Positions 33,353-40,442 of a stretch of 64,000 nt of DNA are shown one piece after another (position 1 is the first letter of the stretch; the number at the start of each line of letters is the position of its first letter). The position numbers and the translations under genes were made by a program. The stretch comes from CAYNMC01 sp964398365 (lineage in GTDB: Bacteria > Patescibacteriota > Microgenomatia > UBA1400 > CAYNMC01): assembly GCA_964398365.1 (NCBI GenBank), contig CAYNMC010000037.1, positions 19,115 through 83,114 of the forward strand. The letters are read 5' to 3'. Below the pieces are notes generated by a model, which was not told the DNA's origin, ran no database searches, and was given only the letters and a program-made list of their open reading frames with translations.

Positions 33353-34317
33353 CTGTCTAATAAAATTAATCTTAATAAAGCCATTCTAGTATATAAGCCG
33401 TTTCTCATTTGCGAAAAATAAACAGCTCGAGGATCATTATCTATTTCCTCGGCAATTTCACCCACTCGAGGAAGTGGATGCATAATAATCATTTTCTTTT
33501 TGCTTTTTTGCAGAATCCTTTGGTTAATAATAAAGCTATTTTTTAATTGCTGATAAAGCCTCAGTTTACCTTTCTGTTCAAACCATTCTTTCTGAACGCG
33601 AGTCACATACAAAACATCGGTTGAAGATAAACATTCCTCTAGATTTTCTGTCTGGTGAATTTTTACCTGTTTGTTTTTAAGCCACTGACTTTCTAAATTT
33701 GGCAGTTTCAAAACTTTTGGCGCCACGAAATTCATGGTTAAATTTTTGGCATAATAAGTCAAAAGTTTGGCTAGGGATTTTACCGTTCTGCCATATTTCA
33801 TATCGCCTACAAAAGTAATATTTAAACCTTGCAAATTTGAGAAGTGCTGAATTAAGGTATAAAGATCTAAAACGGCTTGGGTGGGATGTTCTTTGGTGCC
33901 GGAACCGGCATTAATTATGGGAATCGAAGCATATTTGGCAGCAATCTCACTGGCATCATCAGCCGGGTGTCGTAAAATAAGTAAATCGGCTGCCGTGGTT
34001 TGTTCGACAGTTCTGACGGTATCGGGTAAACTTTCACCTTTAACCGCCGAAGAATAAGCCTGCATTCCATGAATAGGAATAACTTTGGCACCCAGATGAA
34101 GGCCGGCAGCCAAAAAAGAAGTATAGGTCCTGGTAGATGGTTGGTAAAAAAGTTCCACTAAACAAAAAGTTTTCAAATCTTTAATTATTCTTCTTTTTTC
34201 AATTTTTTCTTTCATTTGATCAGCTAGAGTAAAAATTTTATCCAATTCTCTTTTATGGCTAAATTGTTCGACGGAAATAAAATCTTTATGATAAAAATTA
34301 TTATTCAATTTCTGCAT
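33349..34317 (-). CDS. pyrB: Aspartate carbamoyltransferase catalytic subunit
   Basis: PyrB makes carbamoyl-aspartate, the first committed pyrimidine step. The 322-residue protein has the carbamoyl-phosphate loop QPSTRTYTSF, the SSAVKGES loop (VKGESLPDTVRT), the HPADDASEIAAKY region, KEHPTQAVLDLYT (HPxQ) and HPLPRVGEI near the C-terminus. A regulatory subunit (PyrI) is not present nearby, so allosteric control by CTP is unlikely and regulation may rest on transcription. It overlaps the PyrF paralog by 17 bp and pyrC by 4 bp. Confidence 0.95.
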   Translation of the reverse strand: MQKLNNNFYHKDFISVEQFSHKRELDKIFTLADQMKEKIEKRRIIKDLKTFCLVELFYQPSTRTYTSFLAAGLHLGAKVIPIHGMQAYSSAVKGESLPDTVRTVEQTTAADLLILRHPADDASEIAAKYASIPIINAGSGTKEHPTQAVLDLYTLIQHFSNLQGLNITFVGDMKYGRTVKSLAKLLTYYAKNLTMNFVAPKVLKLPNLESQWLKNKQVKIHQTENLEECLSSTDVLYVTRVQKEWFEQKGKLRLYQQLKNSFIINQRILQKSKKKMIIMHPLPRVGEIAEEIDNDPRAVYFSQMRNGLYTRMALLRLILLDR

Positions 34318-35155
34318 TGTTATCTAAATGATTAATCTCTTCTTTTATTTTTTTTGCCACGGCCGCTGGCTTTTTGGCAAAAATCACCATGCGCGAAGCG
34401 TTAACTAAAATATTATTTTTTTCTTTATTAATGATGGGCCTTAAATCCTTTACTTTACCTCCCTGCGGTCCTAAACCGGCTATTAAAATCAAACTCTCGT
34501 TTCCCGCAATTTGCCTAATTCTTTTTAAGTCTAAAGGATAGGTTAAAGGTCCCTCACAAAAAACATTACCGTTTTTATTCCAGTGATTGACAACTAAATC
34601 AGTCACATATTCATAAAGTTTCATTTTTTGCTTTCGCTGCTTAATTACCAAATCTTGAATCTCACCGGCGCTCGGATTAGAATCTTTACACAAAACAAAA
34701 ACGCCCTTGTCCCGGTATTTAAGATAAGGTTCTATCGTATCAAAACCAAACCAGGGAGTTACTGTTAAAGCATCAAAATTAAATTCTTCAAAAATCTCCC
34801 GCGCGGCTAACTTGCCACTTCTTTGCATCTCGCTGCGCTTACAATCAGCGATTAAAGGAATTTCAGGATAATTTTTCTTAAGGTAGAAAGTCGTCTCAGC
34901 TAAGGCTTTTAAACCTGATAAGCCATAACCGGCATAAAAGACTAAATTTAATTTAAAAGCAGCAGCAAACTCCGCGGTATCCTGAACAATTGAGCGGTTA
35001 AATAAAAAAATTCCCTCCCGGGGACCATATCTTTTAAATTTTAAAGGAAGTTTAGCAAAGTCAGAATCTAAGCCGACACATAACAAGGAGTTAATTTTTT
35101 CAATTCTCCTTCTAATTTTTTCTTTAAAGGTCAGTGTGTCGATAATGTTCTTCAC
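34301..35155 (-). CDS. OMP decarboxylase-family paralog with altered catalytic motif
   Basis: The 284-residue protein aligns along its whole length with group-2 PyrF (LLCVGLDSDFAKLP, FKLNLVFYAGYG, TVTPWFGFDTIEPYL, IAGLGPQGG, NASRMVIFAKKP). The catalytic D-x-K-x-x-D motif reads ADCKRSEMQRSG: Asp104 and Lys106 are kept, but the last Asp is Glu109, and the following IGNT-type segment is lost. A canonical PyrF is present in the same operon, so this copy is probably neofunctionalised rather than needed for UMP synthesis. The GTG start overlaps the RibA-like gene by 32 bp, and the gene overlaps pyrB by 17 bp. It may work with the RibA-like or PHI-like products. Confidence 0.8.
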   Translation of the reverse strand: MKNIIDTLTFKEKIRRRIEKINSLLCVGLDSDFAKLPLKFKRYGPREGIFLFNRSIVQDTAEFAAAFKLNLVFYAGYGLSGLKALAETTFYLKKNYPEIPLIADCKRSEMQRSGKLAAREIFEEFNFDALTVTPWFGFDTIEPYLKYRDKGVFVLCKDSNPSAGEIQDLVIKQRKQKMKLYEYVTDLVVNHWNKNGNVFCEGPLTYPLDLKRIRQIAGNESLILIAGLGPQGGKVKDLRPIINKEKNNILVNASRMVIFAKKPAAVAKKIKEEINHLDNNAEIE

Positions 35156-35939
35156 TAATTGTGTGTCCTAAATTTATTGCTTTTGCTCTTAAATCAGCCG
35201 CGGTGATTCCATTTGCTGGTGGTATATGAATTTCTTCAGGATTAACTTCTATACCTTGCGATGCTATCGCCCTTGTTTTAAGAGGATTATTAGTAACTAA
35301 GCGTATATTTGTAGCTCCTAATTGTTTTAAAATCTCTCCGGCAACGGAAAAATCACGACATTCTGAAGGCCAGCCGGCTTTTTTATAAGCTCGATCAGTA
35401 TCAATTCTCGCGTTAGTTTCCTGATCACGGCGTTGGACAATTTTTCCCTCTCTCCATTCAAACATTTCATTTAATTGAACAACCTTCCCCACCACGCCAT
35501 TCCCTCGTCCTTCCTGAGCAAGATAGATAATTACACCACGCCTTTCTTTTTGAATTTGTTCCATTGTTTTCTGAAGTTCTGCTAGGCATTCACAATTAAT
35601 GGCGCCAAAGGTTTCGTTGGTTTGACAAGCAGAATGAATTCTTACGAGAATACCCTTTGGCAATGAGTCTTCTATCTTAAAATTGCCAAAAACTAAAACT
35701 TCATGATAAACCCCGCAAGTTAAATCAACAAAGATAATATAAGTCCAGTCACCCCTCTCGGTAGGTAAAGGAGCCCTAATCAATTCCTTTACCAAAGGTA
35801 AACCCTGAGCCTTTAATTCTTTTTTCCTTCTTGCTATTGTCTGCCATGGCACTAAAATTTTTTCAATTATTTCCTCTGTTTTTTCATCAACCCCCGACGG
35901 TATTTCTCCAATATTTTTTATTAATTCAGGTAATCCCAT
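35124..35939 (-). CDS. GTP cyclohydrolase II-family protein lacking the catalytic Tyr
   Basis: The 271-residue protein has a 50-residue N-terminal extension and then a RibA-type core: APLPTERGDW, the zinc site CQTNETFGAINCEC (Cys105, Cys116, Cys118), YLAQEGRGNG and CRDFSVAGEILKQLGATNIRLVTNNPLK in segments. Zn ligands and the Arg of CRDF (Arg195) are kept. The position of E. coli Tyr105, eleven residues after the QEGR arginine, is Leu156, and a roughly 12-residue insertion follows. No other riboflavin gene is nearby. RibA homologs also act in pyrimidine ring catabolism (Urc1), so a pyrimidine-nucleotide substrate is possible. It is the first gene of the operon, just after the attenuator. Confidence 0.8.
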   Translation of the reverse strand: MGLPELIKNIGEIPSGVDEKTEEIIEKILVPWQTIARRKKELKAQGLPLVKELIRAPLPTERGDWTYIIFVDLTCGVYHEVLVFGNFKIEDSLPKGILVRIHSACQTNETFGAINCECLAELQKTMEQIQKERRGVIIYLAQEGRGNGVVGKVVQLNEMFEWREGKIVQRRDQETNARIDTDRAYKKAGWPSECRDFSVAGEILKQLGATNIRLVTNNPLKTRAIASQGIEVNPEEIHIPPANGITAADLRAKAINLGHTISEEHYRHTDL

Positions 35940-35944
35940 ATTTT

Positions 35945-35971
35945 AAAAAAGAGCCGTCGTCAGCGGCTCTT
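35945..35971 (-). terminator. Intrinsic terminator/attenuator of the pyrimidine operon
   Basis: On the minus strand AAGAGCCG, loop CTGACGA and CGGCTCTT form a perfect 8-bp GC-rich stem (35949-35971) followed by a run of six T (35950-35945, the last pair shared with the stem). It ends about 6 bases before the ATG of the RibA-like gene. The TGA of the leader ORF lies in the loop. It can terminate transcription before the operon. Confidence 0.8.
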
Positions 35972-36055
35972 CAACTTTGCTTTAAAAGCAAAAACAAGGA
36001 TAATCTTAAGGTTTAATTCTTTTTTAGTTTTTTGCTCCATAAAAAAACCCAGCAT
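35960..36055 (-). CDS. Leader peptide ORF of the pyrimidine operon
   Basis: A 31-codon ORF (start MLGFFMEQK..., end ...AKLKSR) opens at ATG 36055, with a second in-frame ATG at 36040 (26 codons). It stops with TGA at 35962-35960 inside the loop of the terminator hairpin. The mRNA from 36004 to 35981 is U-rich (codons for IILVFAF). No clear Shine-Dalgarno site is seen; the predicted transcript start is about 11 bases before ATG 36055. By analogy with E. coli pyrL, a ribosome reaching the end of this ORF would block the terminator stem. Translation is not proven. Confidence 0.5.
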   Translation of the reverse strand: MLGFFMEQKTKKELNLKIILVFAFKAKLKSR

Positions 36056-36067
36056 TTAGGTTCTGGG
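36041..36067 (-). other. 5' hairpin with T7 tract (pause site or weak terminator)
   Basis: On the minus strand CCCAG (36067-36063), a 10-base loop and CTGGG (36052-36048) are followed by seven T (36047-36041). The 5-bp stem is weak for full termination but well suited as a transcription pause. It could instead end readthrough from carB. Confidence 0.5.
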
Positions 36068-36072
36068 ATTTT

Positions 36073-36102
36073 ATCCTACCAAAAAGCTTAAAGGTTTGTC
36101 AA
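36073..36102 (-). promoter_or_regulatory. Promoter of the pyrimidine operon
   Basis: On the minus strand a perfect TTGACA (36102-36097), an 18-bp spacer and TAGGAT (36078-36073) lie between the carB stop and the first hairpin. The predicted start is about 36066-36068, at the very base of the hairpin. Confidence 0.6.
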
Positions 36103-36126
36103 GTTCCAAATTTTATCTTTATGAGG

Positions 36127-39100
36127 TCAACGATATTCATCCCAACTTTTAATCTTTAAATCAGTAAGTTTTTTTTGACTCATTGCTTTGGTAAAAGTGA
36201 TCGCATTTTCTAGATTGGTAATTAAAGGAATATTAAAATCAACCGCTTTTCGACGAATAAGATAACCTTCATAACTTGCCGATTTTGACGGAAAGGTAAA
36301 ATTTCTTTTTCGACTAATGTTGATTACTAGCTCCACTTGCTTATTTTCAATCAGTTCAAGAATTTGAGGTTTTTTTCTCTCTTTAGATTTATAAGCTTTA
36401 ATAATTTTTAAGCCATTTTTAATTAAAAAATCAGCGGTACCAGGAGAAGCATAAAGGCAAAATCTTCGAGCAAGCATTTTTGCGCTCTTTAAGAATAAAT
36501 TTTTATTCTCTTTACCTCCTAAGCTTAATAAAATTGATTTTTTGGGCAGTTTTATGCCAGCGGCTAAAACAGATTTTAAATAAGCCTCATAAAAATCTTC
36601 ACCCAAAGCAGCAATCTCACCAGTAGAAGCCATTTCCACCCTTAAAACAGGATCAGCACCCCGAAGTCTGGTAAAGGAAAACTGGGGAGATTTAATTCCC
36701 AACCACGATAAATTAATCTCCGGATAAACTTTAAGTTTTTTGCCAAGCATGGCGGCAATTGCCAAGTCGACAAAATTAATTTTACTTACTTTCGAAACAA
36801 AGGGAAAAGAACGGGAAGCTCTTAAATTACATTCAATTACCATAATTTTATTATCTTTAATCAAATACTGAACGTTAAAAGGACCAGTAATCTTTAAAGC
36901 ACTGCTGATTTTTTTAGTAATTTCTACCAATCGCTTCTGGAGAGAATTGGTTAAATAGTAAGGGGGAAAAACCAAAGTAGCATCGCCGGAATGAACACCG
37001 GCATTTTCTATATGTTCAGAAATTGCCTGAATAATAACTTTACCTTTTTGGGCTACTCCATCAACATCAATTTCTTTAGCATTCTCAATAAATTTACTTA
37101 TCACCAGAGGATATTTTCGGGAAACAACCAGACTTCTGAATAAAAATTTTTCTAAATCTGATTTTTGCTGAGCCACAAACATTGCTGTTCCAGATAAAAC
37201 ATAGGAGGGTCTTACAAGGACTGGAAAACCAATTTTCTGAGTATAAGCAAAGGCTTCTTCTTTGTGACTAAAACTTTGCCATGGAGGTTGAAAAATTTTC
37301 AAAGAATCCAAAAGTTGAGAAAATTTATGGCGATTTTCTGCCTTATCAATTGCGCTTGCTGGTGTTCCCAAAATGGGAATTTTAAGTCTAGTTAACTCTT
37401 TCGCAAGATTATTGGCAATTTGACCACCAAAGGAAAGCACTAAAGCATCCGGTTTTTCCAACTGGCAAATATCAGCAATTTTCTCAAAAGTTAATTCTTC
37501 AAAATAAAGTTTATTGCCAATATCAAAATCGGTAGAAACGGTTTCGGGATTACAGTTAACCATAATCGTTTGCCAACCAGCCTTCAGCAAAGCCCACGCT
37601 GCATGAACCGCACACCAATCAAATTCCACTGAAGAACCAATACAATAGGGACCAGAACCAAGAATTAAGGCTTTTTTCTGCTTGTTTTTTAAAAAATTAA
37701 AATCGTGTTTCCCTTGTTGGTAACTTAAATACAAATAATTAGTCTTAGCGGGAAACTCCGCGGCGACCGTGTCTATCTGTTTCACTTTTGCGAGAATTTG
37801 TTTTTTTTGTCTTATTTTTCTAATCTCACTTTCTTTCCTCTCCCATTTCTGGGCTAAATATTCATCAGAAAAACCCAAAATTTTAGCTTTTTTAAGGAGC
37901 TGAGAGTTAAAAATGCCGATCTTTTTATCAAAATTAACCAACTCCTTAATCTGCTGCAAAAACCAACAATCAATAGCGGTAAGTTTATTAACAATTTCAA
38001 TGGTTACTCCTTTACTCAGGGCTGCCGCAAGCGCAAAAAGCCGTTTGGGAGTAGGCTCCTTTAATTCTTTTTTAAGTTCCCTTAAACTTTTGTTTTTAAA
38101 CTCACGATAAAAAGAATCCAACAACCCATTTTGGTTGATACCCAGCATTCTGATTGCTTTTTGTAGGGCTTCGGGAAAATTGCGCCCTAAGGCCATCACC
38201 TCACCCACGCTTTTCATCTCCGTACCTAAATTTTTGCCAACTTCTTTAAATTTTTCTAAATCCCAACGGGGAACTTTAAGGGCCAAATAATCCAATGCTG
38301 GTTCAAAAAAAGCTGTGGTTTTTTTAGTAATTTTATTTTTTAATTCAAAAAGCGAGTAACCCAAAGCAAGTTTCGTCGCCACAAAGGCTAAAGGGTAACC
38401 GGTAGCCTTAGAAGCTAAAGCAGAAGAACGAGATAAACGAGCATTAACTTCGATAATCCGATAATCAAAAACACGAGGATTAAGGGCAAACTGAATATTG
38501 CACTCGCCCACGATACCCAAATAACGAATAAGTTTGATGGCCAAATTCCGCAAGGTTTGATATTCAAAATCATTTAAAGTTTGAGAAGGAGCCACCACAA
38601 TACTTTCGCCGGTATGAATTCCCATCGGATCAAAATTCTCCATGTTGCAAATTGTTAAACAATTATCATCCTGATCACGAATAACCTCGTATTCGATTTC
38701 CTTCCAGCCTCCAAGGTATTCTTCAATTAAAACTTGAGGACTAATTGATAAAGATTTTCTTAACGCTTCTTTAAACTCCTTCCGGTTAGTCACCAGTTTA
38801 GAACCCAAACCTCCCAAGGCAAAACCAGCCCGCAAAATTGCAGGAAAACCAATCTTTTCAATTGCCGGAATGCCTGCTTTTAAATTACTAATGGCAATAC
38901 TTTTTGGTGTCAATAGATTCGCTTTTTTCAGGCAATCTACAAAAAACTGTCTGTCTTCGGTCTTTAGAATTGCTTCGATCGGCGTACCTAAAACCCGAAC
39001 TTTAAATTTTTCAAAAACCTTTTCTTTCGCAAGTTGTAAACCGCAGTTTAAAGCCGTTTGGCCACCAAAACCAAGCAATATTCCCTGAGGTCTTTCTTTT

Positions 39101-39354
39101 TTGATAACTTTGGTGACAAAATCAGCCGTTACTGGTAGAAAATAAATTTTATCAGCCAATTTCGCCGAAGTTTGAATAGTAGCAATGTTGGGATTAATTA
39201 AAATGGTTTCCAAGCCCTCTTCTTTTAATGCCTTTAAGCATTGAGAACCAGAATAATCAAATTCGCCGGCTTCACCAATTTTAATTGCCCCAGAACCAAG
39301 AACTAAAACTTTTTTAATTTTCAAATGGAAATTTCTTCTTACCGAGGAAATCAT
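36127..39354 (-). CDS. carB: Carbamoyl-phosphate synthase large subunit
   Basis: CarB makes carbamoyl phosphate from bicarbonate, ammonia (from CarA) and two ATP. The 1075-residue protein has the tandem ATP-grasp halves: VLVLGSGAIKIGEAGEFDYSGSQ and ILINPNIATIQTS in the first, and ALILGSGPYCIGSSVEFDWCAVHA and VNCNPETVSTDFD in the second. A C-terminal MGS-like allosteric domain (about 930-1070) follows. Length is normal. It overlaps carA by ATGA. It ends 187 bp before the pyrimidine operon leader, so it probably belongs to the upstream dnaE-carA-carB unit rather than to the attenuated operon. Confidence 0.96.
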   Translation of the reverse strand: MISSVRRNFHLKIKKVLVLGSGAIKIGEAGEFDYSGSQCLKALKEEGLETILINPNIATIQTSAKLADKIYFLPVTADFVTKVIKKERPQGILLGFGGQTALNCGLQLAKEKVFEKFKVRVLGTPIEAILKTEDRQFFVDCLKKANLLTPKSIAISNLKAGIPAIEKIGFPAILRAGFALGGLGSKLVTNRKEFKEALRKSLSISPQVLIEEYLGGWKEIEYEVIRDQDDNCLTICNMENFDPMGIHTGESIVVAPSQTLNDFEYQTLRNLAIKLIRYLGIVGECNIQFALNPRVFDYRIIEVNARLSRSSALASKATGYPLAFVATKLALGYSLFELKNKITKKTTAFFEPALDYLALKVPRWDLEKFKEVGKNLGTEMKSVGEVMALGRNFPEALQKAIRMLGINQNGLLDSFYREFKNKSLRELKKELKEPTPKRLFALAAALSKGVTIEIVNKLTAIDCWFLQQIKELVNFDKKIGIFNSQLLKKAKILGFSDEYLAQKWERKESEIRKIRQKKQILAKVKQIDTVAAEFPAKTNYLYLSYQQGKHDFNFLKNKQKKALILGSGPYCIGSSVEFDWCAVHAAWALLKAGWQTIMVNCNPETVSTDFDIGNKLYFEELTFEKIADICQLEKPDALVLSFGGQIANNLAKELTRLKIPILGTPASAIDKAENRHKFSQLLDSLKIFQPPWQSFSHKEEAFAYTQKIGFPVLVRPSYVLSGTAMFVAQQKSDLEKFLFRSLVVSRKYPLVISKFIENAKEIDVDGVAQKGKVIIQAISEHIENAGVHSGDATLVFPPYYLTNSLQKRLVEITKKISSALKITGPFNVQYLIKDNKIMVIECNLRASRSFPFVSKVSKINFVDLAIAAMLGKKLKVYPEINLSWLGIKSPQFSFTRLRGADPVLRVEMASTGEIAALGEDFYEAYLKSVLAAGIKLPKKSILLSLGGKENKNLFLKSAKMLARRFCLYASPGTADFLIKNGLKIIKAYKSKERKKPQILELIENKQVELVINISRKRNFTFPSKSASYEGYLIRRKAVDFNIPLITNLENAITFTKAMSQKKLTDLKIKSWDEYR

Positions 39355-40427
39355 TTCTTAGCAAAAAATTCTATTTTTTTTACAAATTCTTGAAACACCC
39401 AAAGAGTATCGGTGGGACCAGGACAACCTTCAGGATGAAACTGGACTGCCATAAAAGGAAATTTTTGATGGATAATCCCTTCATTGGTACCATCATTTAA
39501 ATTAACGAACCATTCCTGCCAGCCTCTTGGCAAACTCTTTTTTTCAACGGCATAACCATGATTTTGACTGGTAATATAGGCACGGCGTTGACCCACCAAT
39601 AAAACCGGCTGATTAACAGAACGATGTCCATATTTCATTTTATAAGTTTTGGCACCAGCGGCCAAAGCCAACAATTGATTACCTAAACAAATTCCCAAAA
39701 TCGGTAATTTTTTAAACATTAACTTTTGAATAAACTTAATGGTTTTTTTAAGAATTTGCGGATCTCCTGGCCCATTACTGATTACCACCCCATCGATCTC
39801 ACTGTCAATAAAATCGTAATCCCAAGGAACGCGTTTAATTGTTAAGCCTAAACGATAAAGAGCTCTTAGAAGTCCCATTTTGACACCGCAGTCTATCAGG
39901 AGAATTTTTTTATCACCATTTTTATAAATTATTGGCTTCCGACAAGAAGTTTCCCTTACCCAAGAGTTAGTAATTTTCTGCTTTAACTGCTCACCAATCA
40001 AGCCACAAGTTGAAATTTTACCCATCATTGTTCCTTTTTCTCGCAGTCTTTGGGTTAAACTACGCGTATCAATTTCTGTTAAGCCGGGAATTTTATTTTC
40101 TGCCAAATATTGATCCAATGTCTTTTTGGCTTCTCGATGAGAAAGATCATTAATCAGCGAAGAAACAATTAAACCTCTAACTTGAATTTTTTCTGACTCA
40201 AAATTTTGAATCATTTGCTTTTTAAACACGGGCAAGGGCACACCATAATTACCAATCAAAGGATAGGTAAAAGTAAGAATTTGGCCAGCGTAAGAAGGAT
40301 CTGTGAGGCTTTGAGGATAACCAGTCATGGCGGTATTAAAAACTACTTCTCCTTCAGCCTCACCCACGTAACCAAATAATTTACCCACAAAAACCGTCCC
40401 GTCTTCAAGATACAAAGATCCTTGCAT
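39351..40427 (-). CDS. carA: Carbamoyl-phosphate synthase small (glutaminase) subunit
   Basis: CarA hydrolyses glutamine and channels ammonia to CarB. The 358-residue protein has the N-terminal domain (LYLEDGTVFVGKLFG, GEVVFNTAMTGYPQSLTDPSYAGQI in two parts) and the class I amidotransferase domain with GICLGNQLLALA (catalytic Cys), SQNHGYAV and VQFHPEGCPGP (His/Glu). It starts 15 bp after dnaE and overlaps carB by 4 bp. Confidence 0.96.
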   Translation of the reverse strand: MQGSLYLEDGTVFVGKLFGYVGEAEGEVVFNTAMTGYPQSLTDPSYAGQILTFTYPLIGNYGVPLPVFKKQMIQNFESEKIQVRGLIVSSLINDLSHREAKKTLDQYLAENKIPGLTEIDTRSLTQRLREKGTMMGKISTCGLIGEQLKQKITNSWVRETSCRKPIIYKNGDKKILLIDCGVKMGLLRALYRLGLTIKRVPWDYDFIDSEIDGVVISNGPGDPQILKKTIKFIQKLMFKKLPILGICLGNQLLALAAGAKTYKMKYGHRSVNQPVLLVGQRRAYITSQNHGYAVEKKSLPRGWQEWFVNLNDGTNEGIIHQKFPFMAVQFHPEGCPGPTDTLWVFQEFVKKIEFFAKK

Positions 40428-40442
40428 ATTTTCGCGACGTTG

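Noticed and set aside
35940..36126. FMN riboswitch upstream of the RibA-like gene
   Set aside because: No FMN-aptamer conserved elements are visible; the region is explained better by a promoter, leader ORF and terminator.
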